Shown here in pieces: positions 11,501 to 18,870 of a stretch of DNA of 64,000 bases. Both the position numbers and the translations under genes were made by a program. The stretch's first letter is position 1. Every line of letters starts with the position of its first letter. Source of the stretch: Microbulbifer sediminum (GTDB lineage: Bacteria; Pseudomonadota; Gammaproteobacteria; Pseudomonadales; Cellvibrionaceae); NCBI RefSeq assembly GCF_021729035.1, contig NZ_JAJSAP010000003.1, positions 1-64,000 on the forward strand, written 5' to 3'. The notes beneath the pieces were generated by a model. That model searched no databases, was not told where the DNA came from, and saw nothing but the letters and a program-made list of their open reading frames with translations.

Positions 11501-13843
11501 GCGGGCCTGTTCCAGGACCAGGCCCGGCAGCTCGACCCGGCGCGGCCCGGCGACGGGCCACAAGACCTTTGCCGCCGGCACCTGCAGCCCGGCCAGGAAC
11601 AGGAGCTCACGCCCTGCCCGTGTTGTGGCCACAGCGCGGTCTGCGCGGATATCACCCGCCTGCAGCAACAGGCCAGCGCCCCAGGCCAGGCGCAGCTCTT
11701 CCTGCTGTTGCAGCTGGTCCAGCTCGAAGCACGTGGGCATGGCAGTGGTATCGCGGTAGAGAAGGTTCGCCCAGGCCTGTGGCAGGCAGCCCTGCAGCCC
11801 CATAAGTGACAGCGTCTCCAGCTTCAGGTTGGGATTCTCCAGGCTGCCGCTGGCCGGCTCGCTCCCGGGGGGGCGGCCAGCCTGTTGCCGCCGGGCCCTG
11901 GCCAGCTCTGCGGGCAACAGTCCTTTCTCCTGCCCCGGGTCATATTCACCAGCACCATGTGCGCCGGCAGTGCCGGCTTCAGCGGGGCCCCGGTCACCGC
12001 CAGCGGCCAGGCCGGCAGCCCGGTCAACGCCCGACAGGCGCAACATCGCCGGTCCAGTGTGCAGACCGGTCAACAGCAGGCCGGTTGGCTGGTGCAGGCC
12101 GTCGGCCAATAACAGTCGCTCCAGCAGCAGCTCTCCGGCCACCAGGTAGCCCGCCTCCCCGCCCTGCCAGGCGAAACTGCCACGCCCGCGCACCTGCTCT
12201 GCCCGGGCGCACAGGGGGCGCAACCGCACCGGCAGTGCGGCATCGGGTACGCAACCGGACAGCCGCTGCAGGGAAAAATCCTGCACCAGGTAGGGTGTGT
12301 CGCCACCCAGCAGGTTCACCCGCTGCCAGCGCAACGCCGCCATTTCGACCAGTGCCCGGCCGCGCTCATCGCCGTCCCATATCTGCAACTGTCCCAGTCG
12401 CAGGGGGCCGCTGCTGGCGCCCATGGGAATGTCGCGAGCGCCAGAGGGAAAGCGAAACGCGAGGAGCTCCGGAAAATTCAGCCCCACCAGGCGCCCACAA
12501 TAATCCGCGATACCCCACAAGCCCCCGGGCAGGCAGCCGCTGGCACTTTCCAGCTTGAAAGAAGCCAGGGACAGGGTGCGGGCAGTGCCGCGGTACTCCA
12601 CTGAGGTGGCAAAGGCACTGGGGACCGTCAGAGGGTTGCTGTTGGCACCCGCAACATCCAGCAGTTGCACGCGGCGCAGGTCCACGGGACCGCCGTGCAC
12701 CACCAGTTTGCGCTGCCAGTCAAAGGTCGTGGGGTCAGGAAGGTTCATGCTGCCGGCGCGCACGCAGAAGTGCATGCCCGGCCGGCGCCAGGCCGGCGGA
12801 CACCAGTCAAATACACTGGCAGCGCCCTGCTGCCAGGCAAGCGTGCTCGAGTCGCGGGAGTACGCCATTTTGTCAATGGCCAGGGATTCCGCTCGCCAGT
12901 CCGGCCAGCGCCGGTCACTGCGGCGCAGGATGACACCCCGGCCATTGCCGCGGTGCCAGCGGACCTCCGCACCGGCCCCGAAGCTGAAAGCCAGGTCACC
13001 CTCCAGCTGCAGGCGCCGGGCGATGCCACACCGCCCCACGATGCGACCGAAGGCCGGGAAGGCATCCGCCCACTTTTGCGGCAGGCAGCTACCGAAGCGG
13101 TCCGCCACCAGTGCGGCGGCGGTAATGCGGGTGCCGGGGCGCTCAAACTGCGCCTCCGTGAGGTCCAGTCCCAGCAACACCGTGTGGACAGACGGCGAGC
13201 CCCGCTCGCGAACCAGCAGGTCCCGCGCCTGCAGCTCGCCGGCAGCCACCTGTACCGCCAGCGGGGTATCCCCCTCACGGTGTAACGACAACCGCCAGTC
13301 TTCTGCCGACAGGCGCCTGAAATCCAGGCAGCTGGGGCTATCCCAGGCGCGGCGGGCACGGTAGCAGAGAGTGCTGTCGCGAATATGCAGCCGGTCGATC
13401 CATACCTGCAGGTCGCGGTCGCGCTTTTGCCCACCTTTACCGAGATCCCAGCCGGCCACCTCCCACACGCGCCTTGCCTTGTCCCCCGGCCGCGATTCCA
13501 GGTCAAATTCCACCCCGTCCAGCCAGGCTCGCTGGAAATGCATGCGCCGGCGCAGCAACTGCCACCAGCTGTAATCGATCATCAACTCGCGGGCACGTAA
13601 CCCGCGTCCCTCGGCGTTGCGCAACTCCATGTTATAGGCTTCAAGGCGCAGGTCAGGGATCGACAGGTGCAGGTAACCGATATTGGCGCGATAACCCCGC
13701 TGTTCCAGCCAGCGCTCGAGCCGGTCTTCCAGCACCATGGCCAGCACCAGTTGCAGCAGGCTCGTCACCACGACAATCCCGACCACCACCCACAGCAGGC
13801 GCGCGGCACGATCGGGACGGGGCTGGGTAGACGGCTCTGGCAT
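8597..13843 (-). CDS. Giant DUF748/AsmA-like envelope protein with 12 cysteine-pair repeats
   Basis: The protein has 1748 residues. One N-terminal membrane helix (about residues 15-38) is followed by a very long periplasmic region of amphipathic strands typical of AsmA-like, bridge-forming proteins. A DUF748 signature lies near 1480-1590 (NANLIPATPYMANLLGYKI, VTGNLYDPNFSFSF). An OmpA-like tail follows from about 1620 (FAPGSAELDEAARRQL). All 26 cysteines fall in pairs: twelve pairs start at 160, 253, 348, 437, 531, 686, 783, 879, 957, 1051, 1143 and 1233, and one sits in the tail (1661/1730). Many first cysteines lie in GCLP. A low-complexity insert spans about 607-668. It is monocistronic. 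A role in envelope or lipid transport is inferred from the family. Confidence 0.85.
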   Translation of the reverse strand: MPEPSTQPRPDRAARLLWVVVGIVVVTSLLQLVLAMVLEDRLERWLEQRGYRANIGYLHLSIPDLRLEAYNMELRNAEGRGLRARELMIDYSWWQLLRRRMHFQRAWLDGVEFDLESRPGDKARRVWEVAGWDLGKGGQKRDRDLQVWIDRLHIRDSTLCYRARRAWDSPSCLDFRRLSAEDWRLSLHREGDTPLAVQVAAGELQARDLLVRERGSPSVHTVLLGLDLTEAQFERPGTRITAAALVADRFGSCLPQKWADAFPAFGRIVGRCGIARRLQLEGDLAFSFGAGAEVRWHRGNGRGVILRRSDRRWPDWRAESLAIDKMAYSRDSSTLAWQQGAASVFDWCPPAWRRPGMHFCVRAGSMNLPDPTTFDWQRKLVVHGGPVDLRRVQLLDVAGANSNPLTVPSAFATSVEYRGTARTLSLASFKLESASGCLPGGLWGIADYCGRLVGLNFPELLAFRFPSGARDIPMGASSGPLRLGQLQIWDGDERGRALVEMAALRWQRVNLLGGDTPYLVQDFSLQRLSGCVPDAALPVRLRPLCARAEQVRGRGSFAWQGGEAGYLVAGELLLERLLLADGLHQPTGLLLTGLHTGPAMLRLSGVDRAAGLAAGGDRGPAEAGTAGAHGAGEYDPGQEKGLLPAELARARRQQAGRPPGSEPASGSLENPNLKLETLSLMGLQGCLPQAWANLLYRDTTAMPTCFELDQLQQQEELRLAWGAGLLLQAGDIRADRAVATTRAGRELLFLAGLQVPAAKVLWPVAGPRRVELPGLVLEQARGCRPRAANPGAAGMPECAGLRELALGEGFSILADAEQLAMDLGRSSLAQARLLGPGEEYLAGIESAHAGQLTLDWSRRDNGPDRMHARDVTVEKIHGCLPDSVSTRAGLPRCFSVDDLQLEGSGDAAELRLGATVLKPSPVAQPLWQFQAARVAQLGLDKEALRLRNLTLDNVLACGMHELLPEAARERDIGDCIVAPRLELTGVTRIGLAGAAPLVELAALRSEPIRFWQESGDFSRLGVERLGWQRLRWSGGAQLSVTDLELDGFVGCRSGLVTGAVQEIAEALEPPAAEPCITLRKFSMTGQQQLSLAAPFGSDGVIEMSGLIIGGRAGRPLEIPQLQLDQLNYGGESPLLSLAGANGCLSDDWLPGTGLAPCYKLGAIQLQRRETDPATGANVLYGLAVKGGKFTQAGFPAGLPSELLLFQSLGAARISLGEGLFTADDLQLEAVSGCLPRGYAPSIDHCFSLERLEVSGSYRAGEQYLELAPFDAGGLLVFGTDGRRLVRAAEISSTRATVSGGDIRLPWLEATELAFLGRDEHAPEFERHGWDGEVHQLRVQQLAYSTVGNALEINRLEIERPSLILFRDKGGKFPAEERLETLLGNGGKDVPARSGKNPFRYRLHHATLQGGRFTWLDRLGQFRARLPIRQIYVKLRNASNYPEDDPAIIVLKGRPGGYGEMQLAGNIDYLATQKWNASLSGTIANANLIPATPYMANLLGYKILQGQLDAVVDILIHENKVDAKADMRLNKVRVRRVRDRDQLPVEESMIPLNVAMYLLRDGQGDVRFNMPVTGNLYDPNFSFSFIFSDLLQRAILEALFSYFTPVGFYSLARLAWQRLMAVHFDPIEFAPGSAELDEAARRQLAEVVETLQERPEARPGICGIANARDWHALDPDTTPEMWHSRRTRETLYRYPPLEKQDELERLAKRRSRAVARYLIEAGISADEFIQCAPDYNGRDFDEPRVEFSR

Positions 13844-14050
13844 TATTGATGACGCTGGCGCGGGAGCAATGAATTTGGCGCAAGCGCAAACCGCACTTGT
13901 GCCCGCTAATTAAAGACCAGCGCCACGATTTTTTTTGGCGGCTGTCGCCGGCTTTCGCCATAATGCGGCCGACTTCCATGCGAACTCGGATCCAGCGGAT
14001 AGACTGTCTATCTCAACCAACCACTCACGCGGATCCCCCGGCGAGCGATC

Positions 14051-16354
14051 ATGCAACAGAACCCAGATTACCAGGACATCGTCCTTGTCGGCGGCGGGCA
14101 CTCCCACGCCATTGTTTTACAGATGTGGGCAATGAACCCCCTGCCCGGTGTGCGCCTGACCCTGGTGTCACCGGATGTACAGACCGCCTATTCCGGCATG
14201 CTGCCGGGGCTGGTGGCAGGTCACTACCAACTGGATGAAACCCATATCGACCTGGTGCGCCTGTGCCGGGCCGCTGGCGCCCGCTTCATTCGCGCCAGTG
14301 CGCGCCGCATCGACCCGGTAAACCAGCGCATTGCCCTGGATGGGCGACCGGAGCTGGAGTACGACCTGGTATCCCTGGATATCGGCGCCGGCCCGGCGCG
14401 CGACCTGCCCGGCGCTGAACGTGCTGTGCCGGTCAAGCCCATCAATCGCTTCCACTCTTTCTGGCAACAATTGCAGCAGCGGGTGCAGAAGAGCCGTGAG
14501 CATATCCGCATCGGCGTTGTCGGTGGCGGTGCCGGAGGTTGCGAGCTGGCCATGGCCATTGCCTGGTCGCTGGAAGAACAGGTTTATTCCCGACGCGTGG
14601 AGGTGCACCTGGTCCACGGTGGCGCACACATACCCGAGGGCTATCCAGCCGTTGCCCGCCGCATGGCAACGCGCGAGCTGCGCCGGCTCGGCGTGACCGT
14701 GCACCGGAACTGGCGGGTACAGGCAATCACTGACGAGGGCCTCGATAGTGAGGACGGCCGCAGCCTGGCCCTGGATGAAATTGCCCTTTGCACCAACGCC
14801 GGTGCCCACCCGTGGCTGGCCGACTGTGGCCTGGCCCTGGACCAGCGGGGCTTTATCCGTGTCGACGAAAACCTGCGGGCCGAGGGCTTCGGCAACGTTT
14901 TTGCCGCCGGCGATACCGCCAGTTTCGGGCCCACGCCGCTGCCCAAGGCCGGCGTCTACGCCGTGCGCCAGGGCCCGGTGTTGTTCCATAACCTGCGCGC
15001 AACGATTACCGAGCAACCGCTGCGGGTCTTCCGGCCCCAGCGGCACTTTCTCAGCCTGCTGTCCTGCGGCGACCGGCGTGCGGTGGCATCCCGCAACGGG
15101 CTGGCCCTGGCGGGCGGCTTTCTCTGGCGCTGGAAAGACCATATCGACCGCACATTCATGCGGCGCTTCGCCGAGTTGCCGGTGGACATGGAGAGCGGCA
15201 ACGACATCGGGCGCCAACGATTCCGGCGGCGCCCGCCGGCGGTGCGCGAGCGCGGCGGCGCCGCCCTGTCGCAGATGCGCTGCAACGGCTGCGGTGCCAA
15301 GGTGGGTGCGGAAATCCTGCAGCACGCCCTGCAACAACTGCCGCAACAGCAGTCGCAATATCTCCTGCGCGGCGCCGGCGACGACGCCGCCGTTATGGAA
15401 CTCCCGCCCGGACAACTGCTGGTACAGAGTTCGGACCAGTTGCGGGCGCCGATCGACGATCCATGGATTTTCGGCCGCCTCGCAACCCTGCATGCCCTGT
15501 CCGACCTGTTTGCCATGCACGCGCGCCCGGTTACCGCGCAGCTGCTGGCCACCCTGCCGGTGGCGGCGCCGGAACTGGTGCAGCGCGACCTGAAACAACT
15601 GCTCGACGGCGCCATCTACGAGCTCAATCGCCATGACTGTGCACTCAGCGGCGGCCACACGGCCGAAGGTGCGGAGATGCAACTGGGCCTGACGGTGAAC
15701 GGGCTCGCCGATGCCGGGCAATTACTGGAAAAGACCGGCGCACAGACCGGAGACCAGCTGATCCTCACCAAGCCACTGGGTGTGGGGGCCGTGCTGGCGG
15801 CCGAGGGGGCGGGTGCCGCCCACCCGCGCTGGGTGGAGCATGCGCTGGAAACCATGCTGTTGAGCAATGCCGGTGCGGCTGAGGTGTTCGGTCGCTACGG
15901 CACCCATGCGCTGACCGATGTAACCGGCTTCGGCCTGCTGGGCCACCTGCTGGAAATGCTGGCAGGCCCACCGGCACGCGGTGCGTCACTGGTGGCAGAA
16001 CAGCTGCCGCTGATTGAGGGCGCCGCCGACTGTGCCGAAGCGGGCTGGCTGTCCAGCCTGCATCCGCAGAATGCCCGCTTTTACGACCGGGTAACGAACC
16101 CCCGCGCGTGGCAGCCGCTGGCGCAGTGGGCCCTGCTGGCGGACCCGCAGACCTGCGGCGGTCTGCTCGGCGCTGTTCCGGCCGACCGCGCGGGCGATTG
16201 CCTGCGCGAGCTGCATCGGGCCGGCTACACCGACGCGGCGGTGATCGGCAGTGTGACGGAATTAACCGGCAACCAGCCTGTCACCCTGCAACGGGCCCGG
16301 GATCTGCGCCGCCCGGAGACCCGCGCAGAAGACCCCGTGCCAGTACGCGCCTGA
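14051..16354 (+). CDS. selD: NADH-dehydrogenase-like/selenide water dikinase fusion
   Basis: The protein has 767 residues in two parts. Residues 1 to about 390 are a pyridine-nucleotide disulfide oxidoreductase fold with two Rossmann motifs (LVGGGHSHA near 13, VVGGGAGGCE near 157) and the FAD-binding VFAAGDTASF. Residues from about 405 are SelD, which makes selenophosphate from selenide and ATP. C414 and K417 in CNGCGAK match the catalytic Cys17 and Lys20 of E. coli SelD, and DDAAV and GGHTAEG are present. Such fusions are known; the oxidoreductase half may supply reduced selenium, but this is not proven. mnmH at 24549 is the likely consumer of selenophosphate. No selA, selB or SECIS was seen here. 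Confidence 0.93.
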   Translation: MQQNPDYQDIVLVGGGHSHAIVLQMWAMNPLPGVRLTLVSPDVQTAYSGMLPGLVAGHYQLDETHIDLVRLCRAAGARFIRASARRIDPVNQRIALDGRPELEYDLVSLDIGAGPARDLPGAERAVPVKPINRFHSFWQQLQQRVQKSREHIRIGVVGGGAGGCELAMAIAWSLEEQVYSRRVEVHLVHGGAHIPEGYPAVARRMATRELRRLGVTVHRNWRVQAITDEGLDSEDGRSLALDEIALCTNAGAHPWLADCGLALDQRGFIRVDENLRAEGFGNVFAAGDTASFGPTPLPKAGVYAVRQGPVLFHNLRATITEQPLRVFRPQRHFLSLLSCGDRRAVASRNGLALAGGFLWRWKDHIDRTFMRRFAELPVDMESGNDIGRQRFRRRPPAVRERGGAALSQMRCNGCGAKVGAEILQHALQQLPQQQSQYLLRGAGDDAAVMELPPGQLLVQSSDQLRAPIDDPWIFGRLATLHALSDLFAMHARPVTAQLLATLPVAAPELVQRDLKQLLDGAIYELNRHDCALSGGHTAEGAEMQLGLTVNGLADAGQLLEKTGAQTGDQLILTKPLGVGAVLAAEGAGAAHPRWVEHALETMLLSNAGAAEVFGRYGTHALTDVTGFGLLGHLLEMLAGPPARGASLVAEQLPLIEGAADCAEAGWLSSLHPQNARFYDRVTNPRAWQPLAQWALLADPQTCGGLLGAVPADRAGDCLRELHRAGYTDAAVIGSVTELTGNQPVTLQRARDLRRPETRAEDPVPVRA

Positions 16355-16373
16355 GCCGCCTATGCACGTCGGT

Positions 16374-16409
16374 GCGCCGGTAGCGGCATTGCCAAGCCGC
16401 TGCCGGCGC
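16374..16409. repeat. Long GC-rich hairpin after selD
   Basis: Two 14-base arms (GCGCCGGTAGCGGC and GCCGCTGCCGGCGC), with one wobble position, flank an 8-base loop. No T run follows, so it is not a classical intrinsic terminator. It could stabilise the selD message end or attenuate read-through into the dehydrogenase gene that starts at 16491. Confidence 0.6.
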
Positions 16410-16490
16410 GAGATACTGCGCGCATAACTACTCACAACAAGGTCTTCACAGTTGGGGAGTCGAATTCAAAACGACACAGGAAGACCATCC

Positions 16491-17798
16491 ATGAAGCAGA
16501 TCGTTATCGTCGGCGGCGGCGCCGGGGGGCTACAACTAGCCACCCGCCTGGGGCACTATTTCAACCGCTCCCGGCTGGCCGGCCATACCCGCAAGGATCC
16601 CGCCGCCCAGGTGACCCTGGTCGACCGCAGTCGCACCCATATCTGGAAACCCCTCCTGCACCAGGTGGCGACCGGCTCGATTGATTCCAGCCTCGATGCC
16701 CTCAATTACCAGGTGCACGCCCGCCGGAACCAGTTCAACTTCGAGCTGGGCAGCCTCGAATCCCTCGACCGCGAACGCAAGGTAATCACCCTGGGACCGG
16801 TGATGGACGAGGACGGCCGCGAGCTGGTGCCCGCACGGGAGCTGGAATACGATTACCTGGTGCTGGCGCTGGGCAGCCAGAGCAATGACTTCCATACCCC
16901 GGGGGTGCGGGAGCACTGCGTATTTCTCGACAGCAGTGAACAGGCCCGCCGTTTTCACCGCCTGTTGCTGGACCGGTTCCTGCAGCTGGAAACAAAGATG
17001 GCCGAGCGCCTGCAGATTGCCATCGTCGGTGGCGGTGCCACCGGGGTGGAGCTGGCGGCAGAATTGGTGGATGCAGCACAGCAGATGGGCCATTACGGCA
17101 AGATCGGGAGCGGTTCACTGGAAGTCACCCTGATTGAAGCCGGAGAGCACCTGTTACCCGCCCTGCCCGCCCGCCTCGGCAATAACGCACAACGGGAACT
17201 TCAGGGCCTGGGCGTGCGCGTGATTACCGAATGCGCTGTTTCCGAGGCATCGGCGGATGGCCTGACCACTGCGGACGGGGAAGAGATCCCGGCGACAATC
17301 CGCGTGTGGGCTGCGGGCGTCAAGGCACCGGACTTCCTATCCCGGCTCGACGGCCTGTCCACCAACAAGCTCAACCAGATTGAAGTATCGCCAAAGCTGG
17401 TGTCGGTCAGCGACGAGGATATTTTCGCGATCGGCGACTGTGCCGGCTGCCTGGACGCCAATGATTTCCGCGTGCCACCGCGGGCGCAGGCTGCTCAGCA
17501 GATGGCAAGAGTGGCGGAGCACAACCTGATCGCCAAGGTCGAGGGAAAATCCCTGAAGGCATTCCGCTACCACGACCGCGGTTCGCTGGTTTCCCTCAGC
17601 AAACACACGGCAGTGGGCAACCTGATGGGGGCACTGGTGAAAGGCAGCCTGACCATCGAGGGTCGCATTGCCGGCCTGGCCTATCGCTCCCTGTACCGCA
17701 TGCACCTGGCCGCGATCCACGGCTGGGCCAAGGCCATGCTGATCTACCTGGTAGGGCAGGCAAACCGCTTCGTGAAACCACGAATGAAGCTGCACTGA
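16491..17798 (+). CDS. Type II NADH dehydrogenase (NDH-2 family)
   Basis: The protein has 435 residues from the ATG at 16491, chosen over an upstream TTG because AGGAAG sits eight bases before it. NDH-2 passes electrons from NADH to quinone without pumping protons. FAD-binding VGGGAGGLQLATRL opens the protein. The NAD-binding motif IVGGGATGVELAAEL lies near 185, and DIFAIGDCAG near 320 binds the flavin. The C-terminal region (AIHGWAKAMLIYLVGQANRF) is the amphipathic membrane anchor. It follows the SelD fusion, whose N-terminal half is a distant homologue, so the pair may reflect an old duplication or a shared redox role. Confidence 0.9.
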   Translation: MKQIVIVGGGAGGLQLATRLGHYFNRSRLAGHTRKDPAAQVTLVDRSRTHIWKPLLHQVATGSIDSSLDALNYQVHARRNQFNFELGSLESLDRERKVITLGPVMDEDGRELVPARELEYDYLVLALGSQSNDFHTPGVREHCVFLDSSEQARRFHRLLLDRFLQLETKMAERLQIAIVGGGATGVELAAELVDAAQQMGHYGKIGSGSLEVTLIEAGEHLLPALPARLGNNAQRELQGLGVRVITECAVSEASADGLTTADGEEIPATIRVWAAGVKAPDFLSRLDGLSTNKLNQIEVSPKLVSVSDEDIFAIGDCAGCLDANDFRVPPRAQAAQQMARVAEHNLIAKVEGKSLKAFRYHDRGSLVSLSKHTAVGNLMGALVKGSLTIEGRIAGLAYRSLYRMHLAAIHGWAKAMLIYLVGQANRFVKPRMKLH

Positions 17799-17891
17799 GG
17801 CCACGAGTCCGGTGCGTCCCGCCGGGGGCGTACCGGGTCGCCAGCCAGGCGCAGCCTGCTTTGACAATACCCACCAAACCGGGGATCGCCG

Positions 17892-18605
17892 ATGCATTAC
17901 CACAATATCGTCGTACTTACCGGAGCGGGCATTTCTGTCGAGTCGGGCCTGCAGACGTTTCGCGGCAATGACGGATTATGGGAAAACCATCGACTGGAAG
18001 AGGTGGCTACGCCGGAAGCCTTCGCCCGGGACCCTCAACTGGTGCAGGCTTTCTACAACGCCCGGCGCCGACAGCTGCTCTCGCCCACAGTCGCGCCCAA
18101 CCCCGCACACCTGGCGCTTGCGAGACTGGAACAGCAGTTTGCCGGGGATTTCCTGCTGGTAACACAGAATATTGACGACCTGCACGAACGTGCCGGCAGC
18201 CGCGCCCTGGTGCATATGCATGGGGAATTGCTAAAGATGCGCTGTAGTGTCTCCGGGCAGCTTTTCAGCATACGCGGCGACCTTACCATCGACGATCCCT
18301 GCCAGTGCTGCAATCGCACCGGCACCCTGCGCCCGCATGTGGTCTGGTTCGGCGAAATGCCGTTGCAGATGGATCGTATTTACGATGCCCTGTCCCGCTG
18401 CGACCTGTTTATCAGCATTGGCACCTCCGGCAATGTCTACCCGGCAGCCGGCTTCGTTGAGTGCGCAAACCTCGCCGGCGCCCATACCGTGGAGCTGAAC
18501 CTTGAAACCAGCTGCATCGGCGGCGCCTTTCACGAGCACCGGTACGGACCGGCCACTTCAGTTGTTACTGACTACGTGCGAACACTATCGGCAATTCTTT
18601 CCTGA
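17892..18605 (+). CDS. cobB: NAD-dependent protein deacylase, class III sirtuin
   Basis: The protein has 237 residues, the length of short bacterial CobB. Motifs run in order: [14 protein letters not shown] (NAD), [12 protein letters not shown], catalytic histidine in VHMHGE, paired zinc cysteines (MRCSV and CQCC) and [19 protein letters not shown] supplies the Y-x-x-R pair that in SIRT5-like enzymes recognises succinyl or malonyl lysine, so desuccinylase activity is likely alongside deacetylation. The first zinc half shows a single cysteine (RCSVSG) rather than the usual CxxC, so zinc binding may be incomplete. It starts 93 bp after the NADH dehydrogenase. Confidence 0.92.
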   Translation: MHYHNIVVLTGAGISVESGLQTFRGNDGLWENHRLEEVATPEAFARDPQLVQAFYNARRRQLLSPTVAPNPAHLALARLEQQFAGDFLLVTQNIDDLHERAGSRALVHMHGELLKMRCSVSGQLFSIRGDLTIDDPCQCCNRTGTLRPHVVWFGEMPLQMDRIYDALSRCDLFISIGTSGNVYPAAGFVECANLAGAHTVELNLETSCIGGAFHEHRYGPATSVVTDYVRTLSAILS

Positions 18606-18870
18606 TCTGGCAGCCCATGCAGCGGAGCATATTCAGGTAGCAACACCGCGCAGCAGGAACTGGGTCTCACATTGCTGGCGCGACCGCCAAGTATAGATTG
18701 ACGCCAAGCCCCCACCTCGATAATTTAAGCTGGCGCAGGAATATTGTTCCAACAAAAATACTTAAAGCGCCAATTATAACCACACAAAGCAACAAGAGCG
18801 AAAACGCTATTCACTAAAGAAAGCCGTTAGTGGACTGAAACTTTTTATCGACAAAATACGAGGGGGAATT

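Noticed and set aside
14168..15721. 517-codon minus frame opposite selD
   Set aside because: Same GC-driven mirror effect; no recognisable domain and no ribosome binding site.
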